A stretch of 64,000 nucleotides of DNA from Flavobacterium sasangense DSM 21067 (lineage in GTDB: Bacteria > Bacteroidota > Bacteroidia > Flavobacteriales > Flavobacteriaceae), in assembly GCF_000686885.1 (NCBI RefSeq), contig NZ_JMLU01000001.1, positions 186,001 through 250,000 of the forward strand, in the 5' to 3' direction. The number at the start of each line of letters is the position of its first letter. Positions within the stretch are counted from its first letter, which is position 1. The notes below the pieces were generated by a model. The model made no database searches, was not told the origin of the DNA, and saw nothing but the letters and a program-made list of their open reading frames with translations. Positions 25,289-34,488 of the stretch are shown here, in pieces. The translations under genes were made by a program, and so were the position numbers.

Positions 25289-27534
25289 TTCTTATTCTGT
25301 TGATTAAATTCTTTAAACAACTCTAATAAATTCATAATTGATTTTATCAAGTCGTTTGTTTCAAGAAGTAAAGAGAAATACAATTTACTGTTTTTAGGAC
25401 TTGTTTCTGTAGTTCTAATTCTATTAATCTGTTTTGTGATTAATTCAGAAACGGTGTCTAAAAATGCTTTTTTGTCTCTTAAAATCTCATCTAATTTAGA
25501 AAAATCTTCAGTTTTAAAACTTTCCTCTAAACGGCTGAACAATTCTTGTAGTTGTGTATCAACAGTTTTAAGATCACGAATTTGATTGAATTTTAATTTT
25601 TTATGATTGTTATTTACATGCGAATGACTACTTGATGTTATATAATCAATCGACTGAACCATGTCTTGTAAATAGCCTAAAATTAAAATATAAAATTTAC
25701 TTGCTTCAACCGAATTTTCATCTAAGTTTTTGATGAAATAGAAAACATTACTTTTTAACTCGTCGATTTCTTTTTCAAGTTTTTTTAATGCTTTTTTATT
25801 TTCTTTCAATTTAGCCAAATCTTGTAAACCTAAATTATCAACAACATTTGAATATAAGGCACTAGTTTTTCTTAACACTTTAGAAATCTGAGAAGAACTT
25901 TCTGTAATCATTTCTTTTAATGTTACGATGTCTTCTTTTCTTAGTTTCTTAATTTCCTCTTCTTCTTTAACTTTCTTTTTGTGAATTTGGTTACTTCTGT
26001 AGAAGAAGATTGCGACAATAATCATGAAAGCAAAGAACGCAAATACTTCTCCAATGAATAAGATGTAAGCAATAATGGCAGAAGATAAAAATGCAGCTAA
26101 AGCAGTTACAAACCAACCTCCAATTACATTAAAAACACCCGCAACACGATAAACAGCACTTTCTCTATCCCAAGCTCTATCTGCAAAAGACGAACCCATT
26201 GCCACCATAAAAGTTACATAAGTTGTAGATAAAGGCAATTTCATTGAAGTTCCGATAGAAATCAAAATAGAAGCTACAATTAAGTTTACAGAAGCACGCA
26301 CCATATCAAACATAGGTTGTTCATCTCTTTTTCCTGTATATTCAGGCTGAACAAACTGAGCGTCTAATTTTTTCTGAAGCGATTTTGGTAAAATAAAACT
26401 AATAATATTACCAAGATACATAAATCCTCTTACAATGTTTCTTGAAAGCGTATTAGCATTATACTTCTCATTACCTTCACCTTGACGAGATAAATTCTGC
26501 TCTGTTTCAATTACTGATCTAGCTTTTTTGGATGTCCATAATGTATAAACCATAATTACACCAGCTAATGCTAAAAATATAAAAGGAGCTGGTAAATTTT
26601 CACCTTCAAGTCCCGACATCATAAATTCATTGGCAGCAACTGTTTGTCCTGGTGCAGCCCAAATTTCAAAAGCTTGATAAGCCGCAATTGGCACTCCAAT
26701 GAAGTTAACTAAGTCATTACCTGCAAAAGCAAGTGCTAATCCAAAAGTACCAACGATAATAATGAATTTAAAAACACTGTATTTAAAAACACTAATTAAT
26801 AATTGACAAACAATTGTCCATAAAACCAATGAATACGCAATAATTGTAAATGGACTTTCTTTAATAAAATCTTTTACTTCAGAAGGCACAAATGTGATTG
26901 ATTTTAATCCTTTTACTAAGATAAAGAAAGTAATAGCTGTCATAGCAACTCCACCAAAAAGTGCTGCTACATATTTATATCTTTTTTCGATATGAAATGT
27001 GAAAATTAACCTTGACACATATTGTACTAACGAACCTAAAGCAAAAGATAATGCTACAGAAAGTAAAATACTATATACAATTTCAGAAGCTTTTTCAGTA
27101 TTGATATAGTTTCCAAGAGTATCAAAGCCATCTCCACTAACATATACTTTATAAACCGCTAAAACTACTGAAGCTCCTAACAAAGAGAAAATTACAGAAA
27201 CTGTCGTTGATGTTGGCAATCCTAATGTATTAAAAACATCTAACAGCAATACATCAGTAATCATTACGGCTAAAAAGATAATAATTACATCGTTGAAACT
27301 GAACATACTTGGCGTAAAAATTCCGTTTCTCGCAATTTCCATCATACCGTTAGAATAAAGTGCTCCAACAGCAACTCCTAAACTCGCAACAATCATAATG
27401 GTTTTAAACGAAACCGCCTTAGAACCAATAGCCGAGTTTAAGAAATTAACCGCATCATTACTTACTCCTACCATTAAATCGGTAATTGCAAGAATCGCTA
27501 ATGCGATTAACATTATAATATAAATTTGTTCCAT
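25285..27534 (-). CDS. Inorganic phosphate transporter, PiT family, with C-terminal cytosolic helical domain
   Basis: 749 residues. The PiT signature occurs near the N-terminus (GVSNDAVNFLNSAIGSKAVS, 24-43) and in altered form in the second half (MKLPLSTTYVTFMVAMGSSF, DRAWDRESAVYRVAGVFNVI). There are about ten membrane segments. The last about 230 residues are cytosolic, charged and helical (IKKLRKEDIVTLKEMITESS onwards) and resemble a PhoU-like bundle. It imports phosphate using a cation gradient. Single-gene unit. Confidence 0.9.
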   Translation of the reverse strand: MEQIYIIMLIALAILAITDLMVGVSNDAVNFLNSAIGSKAVSFKTIMIVASLGVAVGALYSNGMMEIARNGIFTPSMFSFNDVIIIFLAVMITDVLLLDVFNTLGLPTSTTVSVIFSLLGASVVLAVYKVYVSGDGFDTLGNYINTEKASEIVYSILLSVALSFALGSLVQYVSRLIFTFHIEKRYKYVAALFGGVAMTAITFFILVKGLKSITFVPSEVKDFIKESPFTIIAYSLVLWTIVCQLLISVFKYSVFKFIIIVGTFGLALAFAGNDLVNFIGVPIAAYQAFEIWAAPGQTVAANEFMMSGLEGENLPAPFIFLALAGVIMVYTLWTSKKARSVIETEQNLSRQGEGNEKYNANTLSRNIVRGFMYLGNIISFILPKSLQKKLDAQFVQPEYTGKRDEQPMFDMVRASVNLIVASILISIGTSMKLPLSTTYVTFMVAMGSSFADRAWDRESAVYRVAGVFNVIGGWFVTALAAFLSSAIIAYILFIGEVFAFFAFMIIVAIFFYRSNQIHKKKVKEEEEIKKLRKEDIVTLKEMITESSSQISKVLRKTSALYSNVVDNLGLQDLAKLKENKKALKKLEKEIDELKSNVFYFIKNLDENSVEASKFYILILGYLQDMVQSIDYITSSSHSHVNNNHKKLKFNQIRDLKTVDTQLQELFSRLEESFKTEDFSKLDEILRDKKAFLDTVSELITKQINRIRTTETSPKNSKLYFSLLLETNDLIKSIMNLLELFKEFNQQNKK

Positions 27535-27671
27535 TTTTTTATGAATTAATTTCGATGCAAAATTCCTTTAAGAAATTTAGATTTACGTTAATTTAATGTT
27601 ATCAATTGCTCCAAAAACAATTATTTAAAATAATTTTCTTAACTTTAATTTAATATTAAAATCTATTTTTT

Positions 27672-27872
27672 ATGGCCGTATTAAAAGTAATTGAAGTATT
27701 GTCTAGTTCAACTTCAAGTTGGGAAGACGCCACAAGAAAAGCTGTAACTCAAGCAGCAAAGTCTCTAAAAAACATTAGATCAGTTTATGTTCAAGATCAA
27801 AGCGCTTCGGTCAAAGATAACGAAATAACTGAATTCAGGGTAAATTTAAAAATCACATTTGAAATTGAATAA
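27672..27872 (+). CDS. Dodecin family flavin-binding protein
   Basis: 66 residues, the typical dodecin length. MAVLKVIEVLSSSTSSWEDA, VTQAAKSLKNIRSVYVQDQS and the last strand EFRVNLKITFEIE match the beta-alpha-beta-beta fold; the Trp in SSW stacks flavin and the Gln in VQDQ contacts it. It forms a hollow dodecamer storing riboflavin or FMN in the cytoplasm. Followed by its own terminator. Confidence 0.94.
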   Translation: MAVLKVIEVLSSSTSSWEDATRKAVTQAAKSLKNIRSVYVQDQSASVKDNEITEFRVNLKITFEIE

Positions 27873-27878
27873 CTTAAC

Positions 27879-27906
27879 AAGCGTCTAATAACATAGGCGC
27901 TTTTTT
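27879..27906 (+). terminator. Terminator of the dodecin gene
   Basis: An 8-bp stem with one G-T pair (27879-27886 with 27895-27902), an 8-nt loop and a T-run. Confidence 0.78.
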
Positions 27907-27931
27907 ATTTTTCTAAGATTTCTGTGTTCAA

Positions 27932-27939
27932 TATCTTTG
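27932..27939 (+). promoter_or_regulatory. -7 element for the MscS gene
   Basis: TATCTTTGCA, 13 nt before ATG 27953. Same extended motif as upstream of the NifU-like gene. Confidence 0.6.
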
Positions 27940-27952
27940 CAAAAAAAAGAAT

Positions 27953-28771
27953 ATGACGTCAATTGAAATTCAAAATTATTTCGAAACCATTAAAAAACTA
28001 ATCTTAGAGTATTCTCCAAAATTTGTAGTTGCTGTTTTAATTCTTCTTGTTGGACTATGGGCTACCAGCTTTATAACCAAAACAGCAAAAAAGATAATGG
28101 TAAAACGTAATGTAGAAGTTACGCTATCAACTTTTATCGGAAATCTTATTTTTTGGACACTTCGTATTTTACTTTTTGTAACTGTAATTTCAAAACTTGG
28201 CATTGAAACTTCTTCTTTTGTTGCAATTTTAGGAGCTGCTGGTTTAGCGATTGGTTTATCGTTACAAGGTTCGCTTTCTAATTTTGCAGGTGGTATTTTA
28301 ATTATTCTTTTTAAACCCTTTAGAATAGGAGATTTTATAGAGGCACAAAATGTTTTAGGAACGGTTAAAGACATTAAAATATTCTCTACAGTTATCACGT
28401 CGCCAGATAACAAACAAATTGTAATTCCAAATGCCGCCTTATCAAATGGAGTTATTACCAATTATACAGCAAATGGTTTTAGACGAGTTGACTTAATTAT
28501 TTCGGTAGATTACAAAACCGATTTACAATTAGCCAAATCTACTTTAGAAAACATTTTAAAATCAATTCCAGAAGTATTACCTGAACCCGCAGCAGTAGTA
28601 TTTATAAATAATTTAGCCACTAGTTCTATTGACTTTGCTGTAAGACCTTTTACAAGCAATGAAAATTACTGGAAAGTAAAATCAGAAGTGTTAGAAAAAA
28701 CTAAAGTGACTTTTGATCAAATTGGTATAGAAATACCATATCCACATCAAGTAGAAATTCACAAAGAATAA
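27953..28771 (+). CDS. Small-conductance mechanosensitive channel, MscS family
   Basis: 272 residues, the size of E. coli MscS. Three N-terminal membrane segments lie within about 20-115; the third, lining the pore, is AILGAAGLAIGLSLQGSLSN with the family's Gly/Ala packing, followed by FAGGILIILFKPFRIGDFIE. The cytosolic beta and alpha/beta domains follow (VIPNAALSNGVITNYT). It opens under membrane tension to release solutes during osmotic downshock. It is convergent with tsaB; no terminator is visible in the 9-nt gap. Confidence 0.92.
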   Translation: MTSIEIQNYFETIKKLILEYSPKFVVAVLILLVGLWATSFITKTAKKIMVKRNVEVTLSTFIGNLIFWTLRILLFVTVISKLGIETSSFVAILGAAGLAIGLSLQGSLSNFAGGILIILFKPFRIGDFIEAQNVLGTVKDIKIFSTVITSPDNKQIVIPNAALSNGVITNYTANGFRRVDLIISVDYKTDLQLAKSTLENILKSIPEVLPEPAAVVFINNLATSSIDFAVRPFTSNENYWKVKSEVLEKTKVTFDQIGIEIPYPHQVEIHKE

Positions 28772-28780
28772 TTATTTTAT

Positions 28781-29440
28781 TTACTTAGATAAAACGAAAT
28801 CTTTCAAATAATAAGGTTCAAAATAAGCGACATCAACAAAGTCGCTTATTTTGTATTTATCAAACGATAATTCACTCATTTGTATAGCCGATGGAAATAT
28901 GACATTAGAATGAAACTCAAATTTATCACCGGTTAATGTATTTTTAAATTTTTCTGTTCCATCGCCAACCAAATGCATTTTTTCTGAAATTTCTTGATAT
29001 GAAGTTTCATCAATAATTTCGGCTTGCGTATTTCTGATTTGCTCGTGATTTTTATCGTAAATAGCCGTAAAAACTTCCATTCTGCGAGCATCAATCATTG
29101 GAATGATGATTCCGTCTTTAATTTGAATTTGCTTTGCTAAAAGTTGCAATGTATCAATAGCAATCATTGGAATATTCAATGCATAACAAAATCCTTTAGC
29201 CGAAGAAACGCCAATACGCAAACCCGTATATGAACCCGGACCTTGACTTACCGCAATTGCATTCAAGTCAGAAAATTGCAAATTATTTTCAGCCAGTAAT
29301 TCTTCGATAAAAACGTGTAATTTTTCGGCATGAGAAAAATTTTGCTCTGCAATTTCTTTGCATGCAAGCGTTTTTCCTTCCTTTGCTAAAGCAACAGAAC
29401 AATTTTTAGTAGCGGTTTCTATATTCAGAATAATAGCCAT
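28781..29440 (-). CDS. tsaB: tRNA threonylcarbamoyladenosine biosynthesis protein TsaB
   Basis: 219 residues from ATG 29440. N-terminal MAIILNIETATKNCSVALAK and the VSQGPGSYTGLRIGVSSAKG block are diagnostic of TsaB, the non-catalytic ASKHA-fold partner of TsaD in making t6A37 on ANN-decoding tRNAs. A further in-frame ATG at 29497 lies upstream of the -7 promoter element and within the preceding terminator, so it was rejected. Confidence 0.93.
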   Translation of the reverse strand: MAIILNIETATKNCSVALAKEGKTLACKEIAEQNFSHAEKLHVFIEELLAENNLQFSDLNAIAVSQGPGSYTGLRIGVSSAKGFCYALNIPMIAIDTLQLLAKQIQIKDGIIIPMIDARRMEVFTAIYDKNHEQIRNTQAEIIDETSYQEISEKMHLVGDGTEKFKNTLTGDKFEFHSNVIFPSAIQMSELSFDKYKISDFVDVAYFEPYYLKDFVLSK

Positions 29441-29458
29441 ATTTGGTTTTTTGAATTG

Positions 29459-29466
29459 CAAAGTTA
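29459..29466 (-). promoter_or_regulatory. -7 element for tsaB
   Basis: Minus-strand TAACTTTGCA, 18 nt upstream of ATG 29440. It decides the start codon. Confidence 0.6.
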
Positions 29467-29481
29467 AGAAGATAAACCCGT

Positions 29482-29514
29482 AAAAAAAATAAGGCATAGT
29501 TTCCTACGCCTTAT
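29482..29514 (-). terminator. Terminator of the adaptor/TolC operon
   Basis: An 11-bp stem with one mismatch (29489-29499 with 29504-29514), then a U-run on the minus strand. Confidence 0.78.
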
Positions 29515-29539
29515 CTACCCAAATTAACTAATAAGAAAT

Positions 29540-30853
29540 CTATTTCTTACTCTCTTTTTTATCTTTTTCTGTTTCCACACGAACTTTATCATTTGAAACT
29601 AAATCTTTTGAAACCGTTGTATAAGGTCCAATAATAATTTCTTCACCCGGTTTTAAACCCGAAATAATTTCAATATTGGTGTCGTCTTGAATTCCTGTTT
29701 TAACTACTCTCAATTTTGCTTTATCTCCAACTTTTACAAAAACACATTCGTATTTTTTATCACTTTTTGGAGCCGTTCCTTTTTGTTCTTGCTCTTTTTT
29801 ATCTAATTCAGCAACAACATCTTTCTTAACCGAAGTCGTATCATCTTTAACTACAACTGCGCTAATTGGCACAGCTACAATGTTTTCTTTACGTTTTGTA
29901 ATAATGTCAACTGTAGCAGTCATTCCTGGTCTAAATGGAGAGAAATTATCTGGTTTTCCTTCTAATAAATCTTGGTAGGATTCTTTTAAAATTCTAACTT
30001 TTACTTTAAAATTTGTAACCTGATCTGCTGTTAAAGTAGAACTTGCTGAATTTGAAATACTCGTAACAATTCCTTTAAACTCTCTTTTTAAATAAGCATC
30101 AACTTCAATATTTGCAGAATCACCAATGTTTACTTTTACAATATCGTTTTCATTAACATCCACTTCTACTTCCATATTGTTTAAGTTCGCAATTCTTAAA
30201 ATTTCAGTTCCTGCCATTTGCTGCGTTCCTAAAACTCTTTCACCTAACTCTACATTCAACAACGAAATTGTTCCGTCAGCTGGAGCATAAATAGTTGTTC
30301 TTCCTAAGTTGTCTTTAGCTTCAGTTACTGTTGCAGATGCACTTTGTACTTGGTAATAAGCCGATTGTTTATTGGCAACCGCAACTTCATAAGCCGATAC
30401 AATTCTATCCCATTCCGATTTTGAAATGATTCCTTTTTCGAATAATTTTTTGTTTCGATCGTAATTGGCTTTAGCTTCTTTTACTTGAGCGTCTGCCTGA
30501 CTTAAACCTGCTTTTGTAGTTGACATAGAAGCCACAGAACGATTCACTCCAGATTCATATAAATCAGGATTGATTCTTACTAATAAATCTCCTTTTTTAA
30601 CTTGTTGTCCCTCTTTAATTGGCAAAGCAATGATTTCACCTGAAACTTCAGATGATATTTTTACTTCAATTTCTGGCTGGATTTTCCCTGTTGCCGAAAC
30701 CGTTTCTACAATTGTAGTTTGAGCAACTTTTGATAATTCAACGACTTTAGATTCATCGTTATTTCCGATTATACCACCTTTTTTAAGTCCAACTAATAAC
30801 AAGATTAATCCGATTGCACTTCCTAATAAAATGAATATGGTTTTCTTTGACAT
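29540..30853 (-). CDS. Periplasmic adaptor subunit of an efflux system (HlyD/MacA-like)
   Basis: 437 residues. An N-terminal membrane anchor (about 5-25), a split lipoyl/barrel-sandwich domain (TVSATGKIQPEIEVKISSEV with GEIIALPIKEGQQVKKGDLL, and later IYAPADGTISLLNVELGERV), a helical hairpin (about 105-180) and beta-barrel domains (VEVDVNENDIVKVNIGD; FRPGMTATVDI) are in the usual order. A K/E/Q-rich insertion occurs at about 330-365. It links an inner-membrane exporter to TolC. No transporter gene is present between here and tsaB, so the inner-membrane partner must be encoded elsewhere. Confidence 0.88.
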   Translation of the reverse strand: MSKKTIFILLGSAIGLILLLVGLKKGGIIGNNDESKVVELSKVAQTTIVETVSATGKIQPEIEVKISSEVSGEIIALPIKEGQQVKKGDLLVRINPDLYESGVNRSVASMSTTKAGLSQADAQVKEAKANYDRNKKLFEKGIISKSEWDRIVSAYEVAVANKQSAYYQVQSASATVTEAKDNLGRTTIYAPADGTISLLNVELGERVLGTQQMAGTEILRIANLNNMEVEVDVNENDIVKVNIGDSANIEVDAYLKREFKGIVTSISNSASSTLTADQVTNFKVKVRILKESYQDLLEGKPDNFSPFRPGMTATVDIITKRKENIVAVPISAVVVKDDTTSVKKDVVAELDKKEQEQKGTAPKSDKKYECVFVKVGDKAKLRVVKTGIQDDTNIEIISGLKPGEEIIIGPYTTVSKDLVSNDKVRVETEKDKKESKK

Positions 30854-30873
30854 GACTAGGTATTTATATTTTA

Positions 30874-32196
30874 TTATTGTTTTTTAATTAATGGAATTCC
30901 AAAATAGAATTCTAATATTTTGGTTCTAAAAATGTAATCGTATTTAGTTCTTAATACTTCTGATTGTGCGTTTTCATAAGCTATTGTAGATTGAGAAAAA
31001 TCAAATGAATTCATTAAACCTACTTCATAACGCTCTTTTGAAAAATTGAACGATTGTTTTCTAGCTTCTAAAGTTTTTTGAGCTGCTTCAAATGATTTTT
31101 TAGCATTAATAACATCATTATAAGCTTGATACACATTTCGCTCTAAATCTAACTCGGCTTGTTTCAGCTGAAATTCTGAACGCTCTTGATTAATTTTAGC
31201 ACGTTGTACTCTTCCTCTTGTAGCAAATCCATTTAAAATTGGAACGCTTAACTGTAAACCAACAGCTGTACCATCAAATAATGACAATTGATCTGCAAAA
31301 TTAAATGGTGTACTTTCAGACCAACGAGTATTATACCCAACAAAACCTGTTAATGTTGGTAAGTAAGAAGAACGTGAAATAGAGACATCTTTTTTAGCAA
31401 CATCAACATTTGACAAAGCTATTTTCACATCTTTAACCGATTCTTTAGCTTTAGCCAAAATAGCCTCCTGAGTTTCATTTGTTATATTAGACATTGGCAA
31501 ATCAATCACTTCATCTGAAATATCAAACGTAGCATAATCTTCTAACAATAAAGTTTGACACAAAGCAACTTTAGAAATTAAAAGTGCATTTTCAGTACTA
31601 ATAATTTGTTGTTCTTGAGTAGCATCTGTAGCTTGTAGTTCGAATATATCTCCCGCAGGAAGTGAACCTGCTTCTATTAACTCTTGAGTTCTTTTGATAT
31701 TTTCTTTAGTAACTAAATTTTGATTTTTTTGAACTTTCAATTGTTCTTTATTAAACAATATTTGTAAGTACGAATTTGCAATTGAAAGAGCAATATCATC
31801 CTTCATTTTGTCTAAACGATATTTATTTGCTATCTGATTTAGTTTAGATCGCTGCAATGTTTTCCAATTAGCCAAACCATTAAACAACATTATATTTGAG
31901 TTTGCAGAAGCTGAAAACGATTTAAATGTTTGATTTTGAAACTGGTTTGTAACTGGGTTAATACTTGCTCCTGTATTTATACTATAATTTGCATTTCCAT
32001 TCAATGTAGGTAAAAAACCACCAATAGCTTCTAGCTTTTCAACATCTGAAGTTTTTAAATCTAATTCAGACTGCTTAATCGAAATGTTATTCTTAATAGC
32101 ATAATCTACGCACTCCTCTAAAGTCCATTTCTTATTCTGTGCCGAAAGTTGAAAACCTATCAACAATAGAAAAAAAACTATTTTTTTTGTTATCAT
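30874..32196 (-). CDS. TolC family outer-membrane efflux protein
   Basis: 440 residues from ATG 32196, which gives signal peptide MITKKIVFFLLLIGFQLSAQ; a second ATG at 32217 adds seven residues and is possible. The mature start KKWTLEECVDYAIKNNISIKQ, the duplicated long helices and the internal blocks YSINTGASINP and PTLTGFVGYNTRWSE are typical of outer-membrane efflux proteins. It forms the trimeric exit duct used by the adaptor encoded 20 nt downstream. Confidence 0.9.
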   Translation of the reverse strand: MITKKIVFFLLLIGFQLSAQNKKWTLEECVDYAIKNNISIKQSELDLKTSDVEKLEAIGGFLPTLNGNANYSINTGASINPVTNQFQNQTFKSFSASANSNIMLFNGLANWKTLQRSKLNQIANKYRLDKMKDDIALSIANSYLQILFNKEQLKVQKNQNLVTKENIKRTQELIEAGSLPAGDIFELQATDATQEQQIISTENALLISKVALCQTLLLEDYATFDISDEVIDLPMSNITNETQEAILAKAKESVKDVKIALSNVDVAKKDVSISRSSYLPTLTGFVGYNTRWSESTPFNFADQLSLFDGTAVGLQLSVPILNGFATRGRVQRAKINQERSEFQLKQAELDLERNVYQAYNDVINAKKSFEAAQKTLEARKQSFNFSKERYEVGLMNSFDFSQSTIAYENAQSEVLRTKYDYIFRTKILEFYFGIPLIKKQ

Positions 32197-32298
32197 TTTA
32201 TGTGCTTTTATTCTCATTTCTTATAAGACCTCTTTTTCAATATTTTGTTACAGTATATCAATTAAAATTTTACTTTTACATCGAAAATTAGATTTCCT

Positions 32299-33690
32299 AT
32301 GAAAACATTTCTTGTAATTTTTGCCTTACTTTTTACCTTGCTTCTAACCATTTCATGTGGTACAGCAAAAAAAATTGATGCCATAAAACCAGCACCTTCA
32401 AACGACAACCCTGTAGTTTTTAAGAATAAAGTTTCTTTTATTTCAATGCCTGTTGAAATAACATTGAAAGAACTCGAACAACAACTAAATAAAAATGTAA
32501 CCGGATTAATATTTAACGATTCTATCTTAAATGATGATAAAACCGAAATGAAAATCTGGAAAACAGCTCCAATTAAACTAAGTGAAAAAGACGGAAATAT
32601 TATTTCTGAAATTCCTCTTAAAATTTGGGCAAAATTCAAATACGGAACTGATTTTATGGGATTAAATGATACTCGTGAAATCAATCTAAACGGAATCATA
32701 ACTTTAGACAGCAAAACGCATTTAACCAATTGGAAACTTACTACTACTTCTAAAATAGAAGATTTTGAATGGAGTGAAAGCCCTACGATTTTGGTAGCTG
32801 GAAAAAACGTTCCAATTACTTATATCATCAATCCTACATTGAGTATGTTTAAATCGAAAATTTCCAAAAAAATTGATGAAGCTATTGACAAAACCTGTGA
32901 CTTTAAACCTCATGTTTTAGACGCTTTAGACAAATTAAGCAATCCTATTTTAACAAGTGAACAATACGAAACCTGGTTTAAAATGGTTCCTTTAGAATTA
33001 TATGTTACCGAAGCCAAACTTAACAAAACTAAAATCATGTTGAACATGGGATTAAAATGCAACATGCAAACTATGGTGGGACAAAAGCCAAAAAGCGGGT
33101 TTGATGCGACTAAAATTGTATTGAAACCAGTTGAAAAAATTCCGGACAACACAACTGTTTCGGTAGTGGCGGTTTCTACATTTGAAAGCGCAAGTAAAAT
33201 TGTGACTAAAAATTTTCAAGGACAAGAATTTGCATCGGGAAGTAGAAAAATAACTGTTCAAAAAGTAGATTTATGGCAAAAAGATGGTAAAATGATTATT
33301 GCTTTAGATGTTTTAGGAAGTATTAATGGAACAATTTATTTATCGGGGATTCCAAATTACAATCCTATTACCAAAGAAATCTATTTTGATCAAATGGAAT
33401 ATGTTTTAAATACAAAAAGCGTTTTAATGAAATCGGCTAATTGGTTATTACATGGCACCATTTTAAAAAGTATTCAAGAAAATTGTCGCTATTCGATTAA
33501 AGGAAATTTAGAAGAAGGCAAACAAAACATGAAACCTTATTTAAACAACTATTCTCCAATGAAAGGTGTTTTTATAAATGGAACTATTAATGATTTCGAA
33601 TTTGAAAAAGTTGAATTAACAGACAAAGCCATTATTGCATTTATTACCACTAGTGGAAAAATGGATATTAAAGTGGATGGATTAGAATAA
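32299..33690 (+). CDS. DUF4403 family lipoprotein
   Basis: 463 residues with a lipoprotein signal (LLLTISCG, Cys20). The sequence fits DUF4403, a Bacteroidota family with BPI/SMP-like beta-rich repeats (SFISMPVEITLKELEQQLNK; WKLTTTSKIEDFEWSESPTI; VDLWQKDGKMIIALDVLGSI). Such proteins might bind lipids in the periplasm, but no function is established. Divergent from the TolC gene; ends in a bidirectional terminator. Confidence 0.82.
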   Translation: MKTFLVIFALLFTLLLTISCGTAKKIDAIKPAPSNDNPVVFKNKVSFISMPVEITLKELEQQLNKNVTGLIFNDSILNDDKTEMKIWKTAPIKLSEKDGNIISEIPLKIWAKFKYGTDFMGLNDTREINLNGIITLDSKTHLTNWKLTTTSKIEDFEWSESPTILVAGKNVPITYIINPTLSMFKSKISKKIDEAIDKTCDFKPHVLDALDKLSNPILTSEQYETWFKMVPLELYVTEAKLNKTKIMLNMGLKCNMQTMVGQKPKSGFDATKIVLKPVEKIPDNTTVSVVAVSTFESASKIVTKNFQGQEFASGSRKITVQKVDLWQKDGKMIIALDVLGSINGTIYLSGIPNYNPITKEIYFDQMEYVLNTKSVLMKSANWLLHGTILKSIQENCRYSIKGNLEEGKQNMKPYLNNYSPMKGVFINGTINDFEFEKVELTDKAIIAFITTSGKMDIKVDGLE

Positions 33691-33693
33691 AAC

Positions 33694-33726
33694 AAAAAAG
33701 TCGTTTCAATTGAAACGACTTTTTTT
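33694..33726. terminator. Bidirectional rho-independent terminator
   Basis: A perfect 16-bp inverted repeat (33694-33709 and 33710-33725) flanked by A and T runs. It lies between the DUF4403 gene and the end of the oxidase-assembly operon and overlaps the last codon of the latter. Confidence 0.85.
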
Positions 33727-33946
33727 ATATCTCTTTTTTCTTACGGTATTTTAATCTATAAATGGCATAGCCTAAAACCCCAACTAATATATATGGAATC
33801 GCCATTAAATATACTATTCCATCGTTAACGGCTTCGGCCTTAACACCACCTTCTTCGCTTTCAAGTGCAGCACGACACATGGCACATTGCGCTTGAGCAG
33901 AAATGCTGATGACGAAAAAAACGATTCCAAATAAAAACTTTTTCAT
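33725..33946 (-). CDS. Small membrane protein with CxxC after the signal peptide
   Basis: 73 residues. Signal peptide MKKFLFGIVFFVISISAQAQ is followed at once by CAMC (C21, C24), a short acidic stretch and one membrane segment (about 45-63: YLMAIPYILVGVLGYAIYRL), ending in a basic tail (KYRKKKE). The start codon directly abuts the DUF420 stop codon, so it is the last gene of a tight operon with an SCO protein. The position and exposed CxxC suggest a copper or redox job in oxidase assembly; this is inference, and I know no characterised family for it. Confidence 0.8.
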   Translation of the reverse strand: MKKFLFGIVFFVISISAQAQCAMCRAALESEEGGVKAEAVNDGIVYLMAIPYILVGVLGYAIYRLKYRKKKEI

Positions 33947-34486
33947 CTAATTTGCGTAATAAGGAGAAATCATTAAATAAACAACCACACCAGTAACCGC
34001 AACATATAACCAAATAGGAAATGTAATTTTTGCTATTTTTTTATGTTTATCAAATTGTTGTGACCACGCTTTTACATAAGTAGTTAAAACTAAAGGAATG
34101 ATAATAATTGATAATAAAATATGCGTTATTAGGATAAAATAATACACGTATTTAATTACACCTTCACCACCAAACTTAGTAGAATCAGAAGTCATGTGAT
34201 ACGCTACATACATTCCAAGGAAAGCTACTGAACAAGCAATGGCAACTTTCATTAAATTCTCATGTAATTTTCTGTTTCCATTTTTGATAGCGATAACCGC
34301 AGCAACTAAAACCACAGCGGTTAATCCATTAATAGTAGCATAAATTGGAGGTAAGAAAGATAGAGGTTCTACATCATACCCTAATTTTCTCAAATTCACC
34401 CCAAAAAGCAAAGCTACTACTGCCGGAATTGCAACTGATAAAACAACAATAAGTTTGTTATATTTTGTTTCTATATTATTTTCCAT
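33947..34486 (-). CDS. DUF420 (CtaM-like) membrane protein
   Basis: 179 residues with five hydrophobic segments (about 12-30, 43-65, 78-96, 110-135, 153-173). Conserved bits of the family include PPIYATINGLTAVVLVAAVI, GNRKLHENLMKVAIACSVAF, YHMTSDSTKFGG and ITHILLSIIIIPLVLTTY. DUF420 proteins occur beside cytochrome oxidase genes, and the Bacillus member CtaM is needed for oxidase activity. It lies 2 nt after the SCO gene. Confidence 0.85.
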   Translation of the reverse strand: MENNIETKYNKLIVVLSVAIPAVVALLFGVNLRKLGYDVEPLSFLPPIYATINGLTAVVLVAAVIAIKNGNRKLHENLMKVAIACSVAFLGMYVAYHMTSDSTKFGGEGVIKYVYYFILITHILLSIIIIPLVLTTYVKAWSQQFDKHKKIAKITFPIWLYVAVTGVVVYLMISPYYAN

Positions 34487-34488
34487 AA

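Noticed and set aside
27976..28461. Minus-strand open frame inside the MscS gene
   Set aside because: Complement of strongly conserved MscS codons; not a credible protein.
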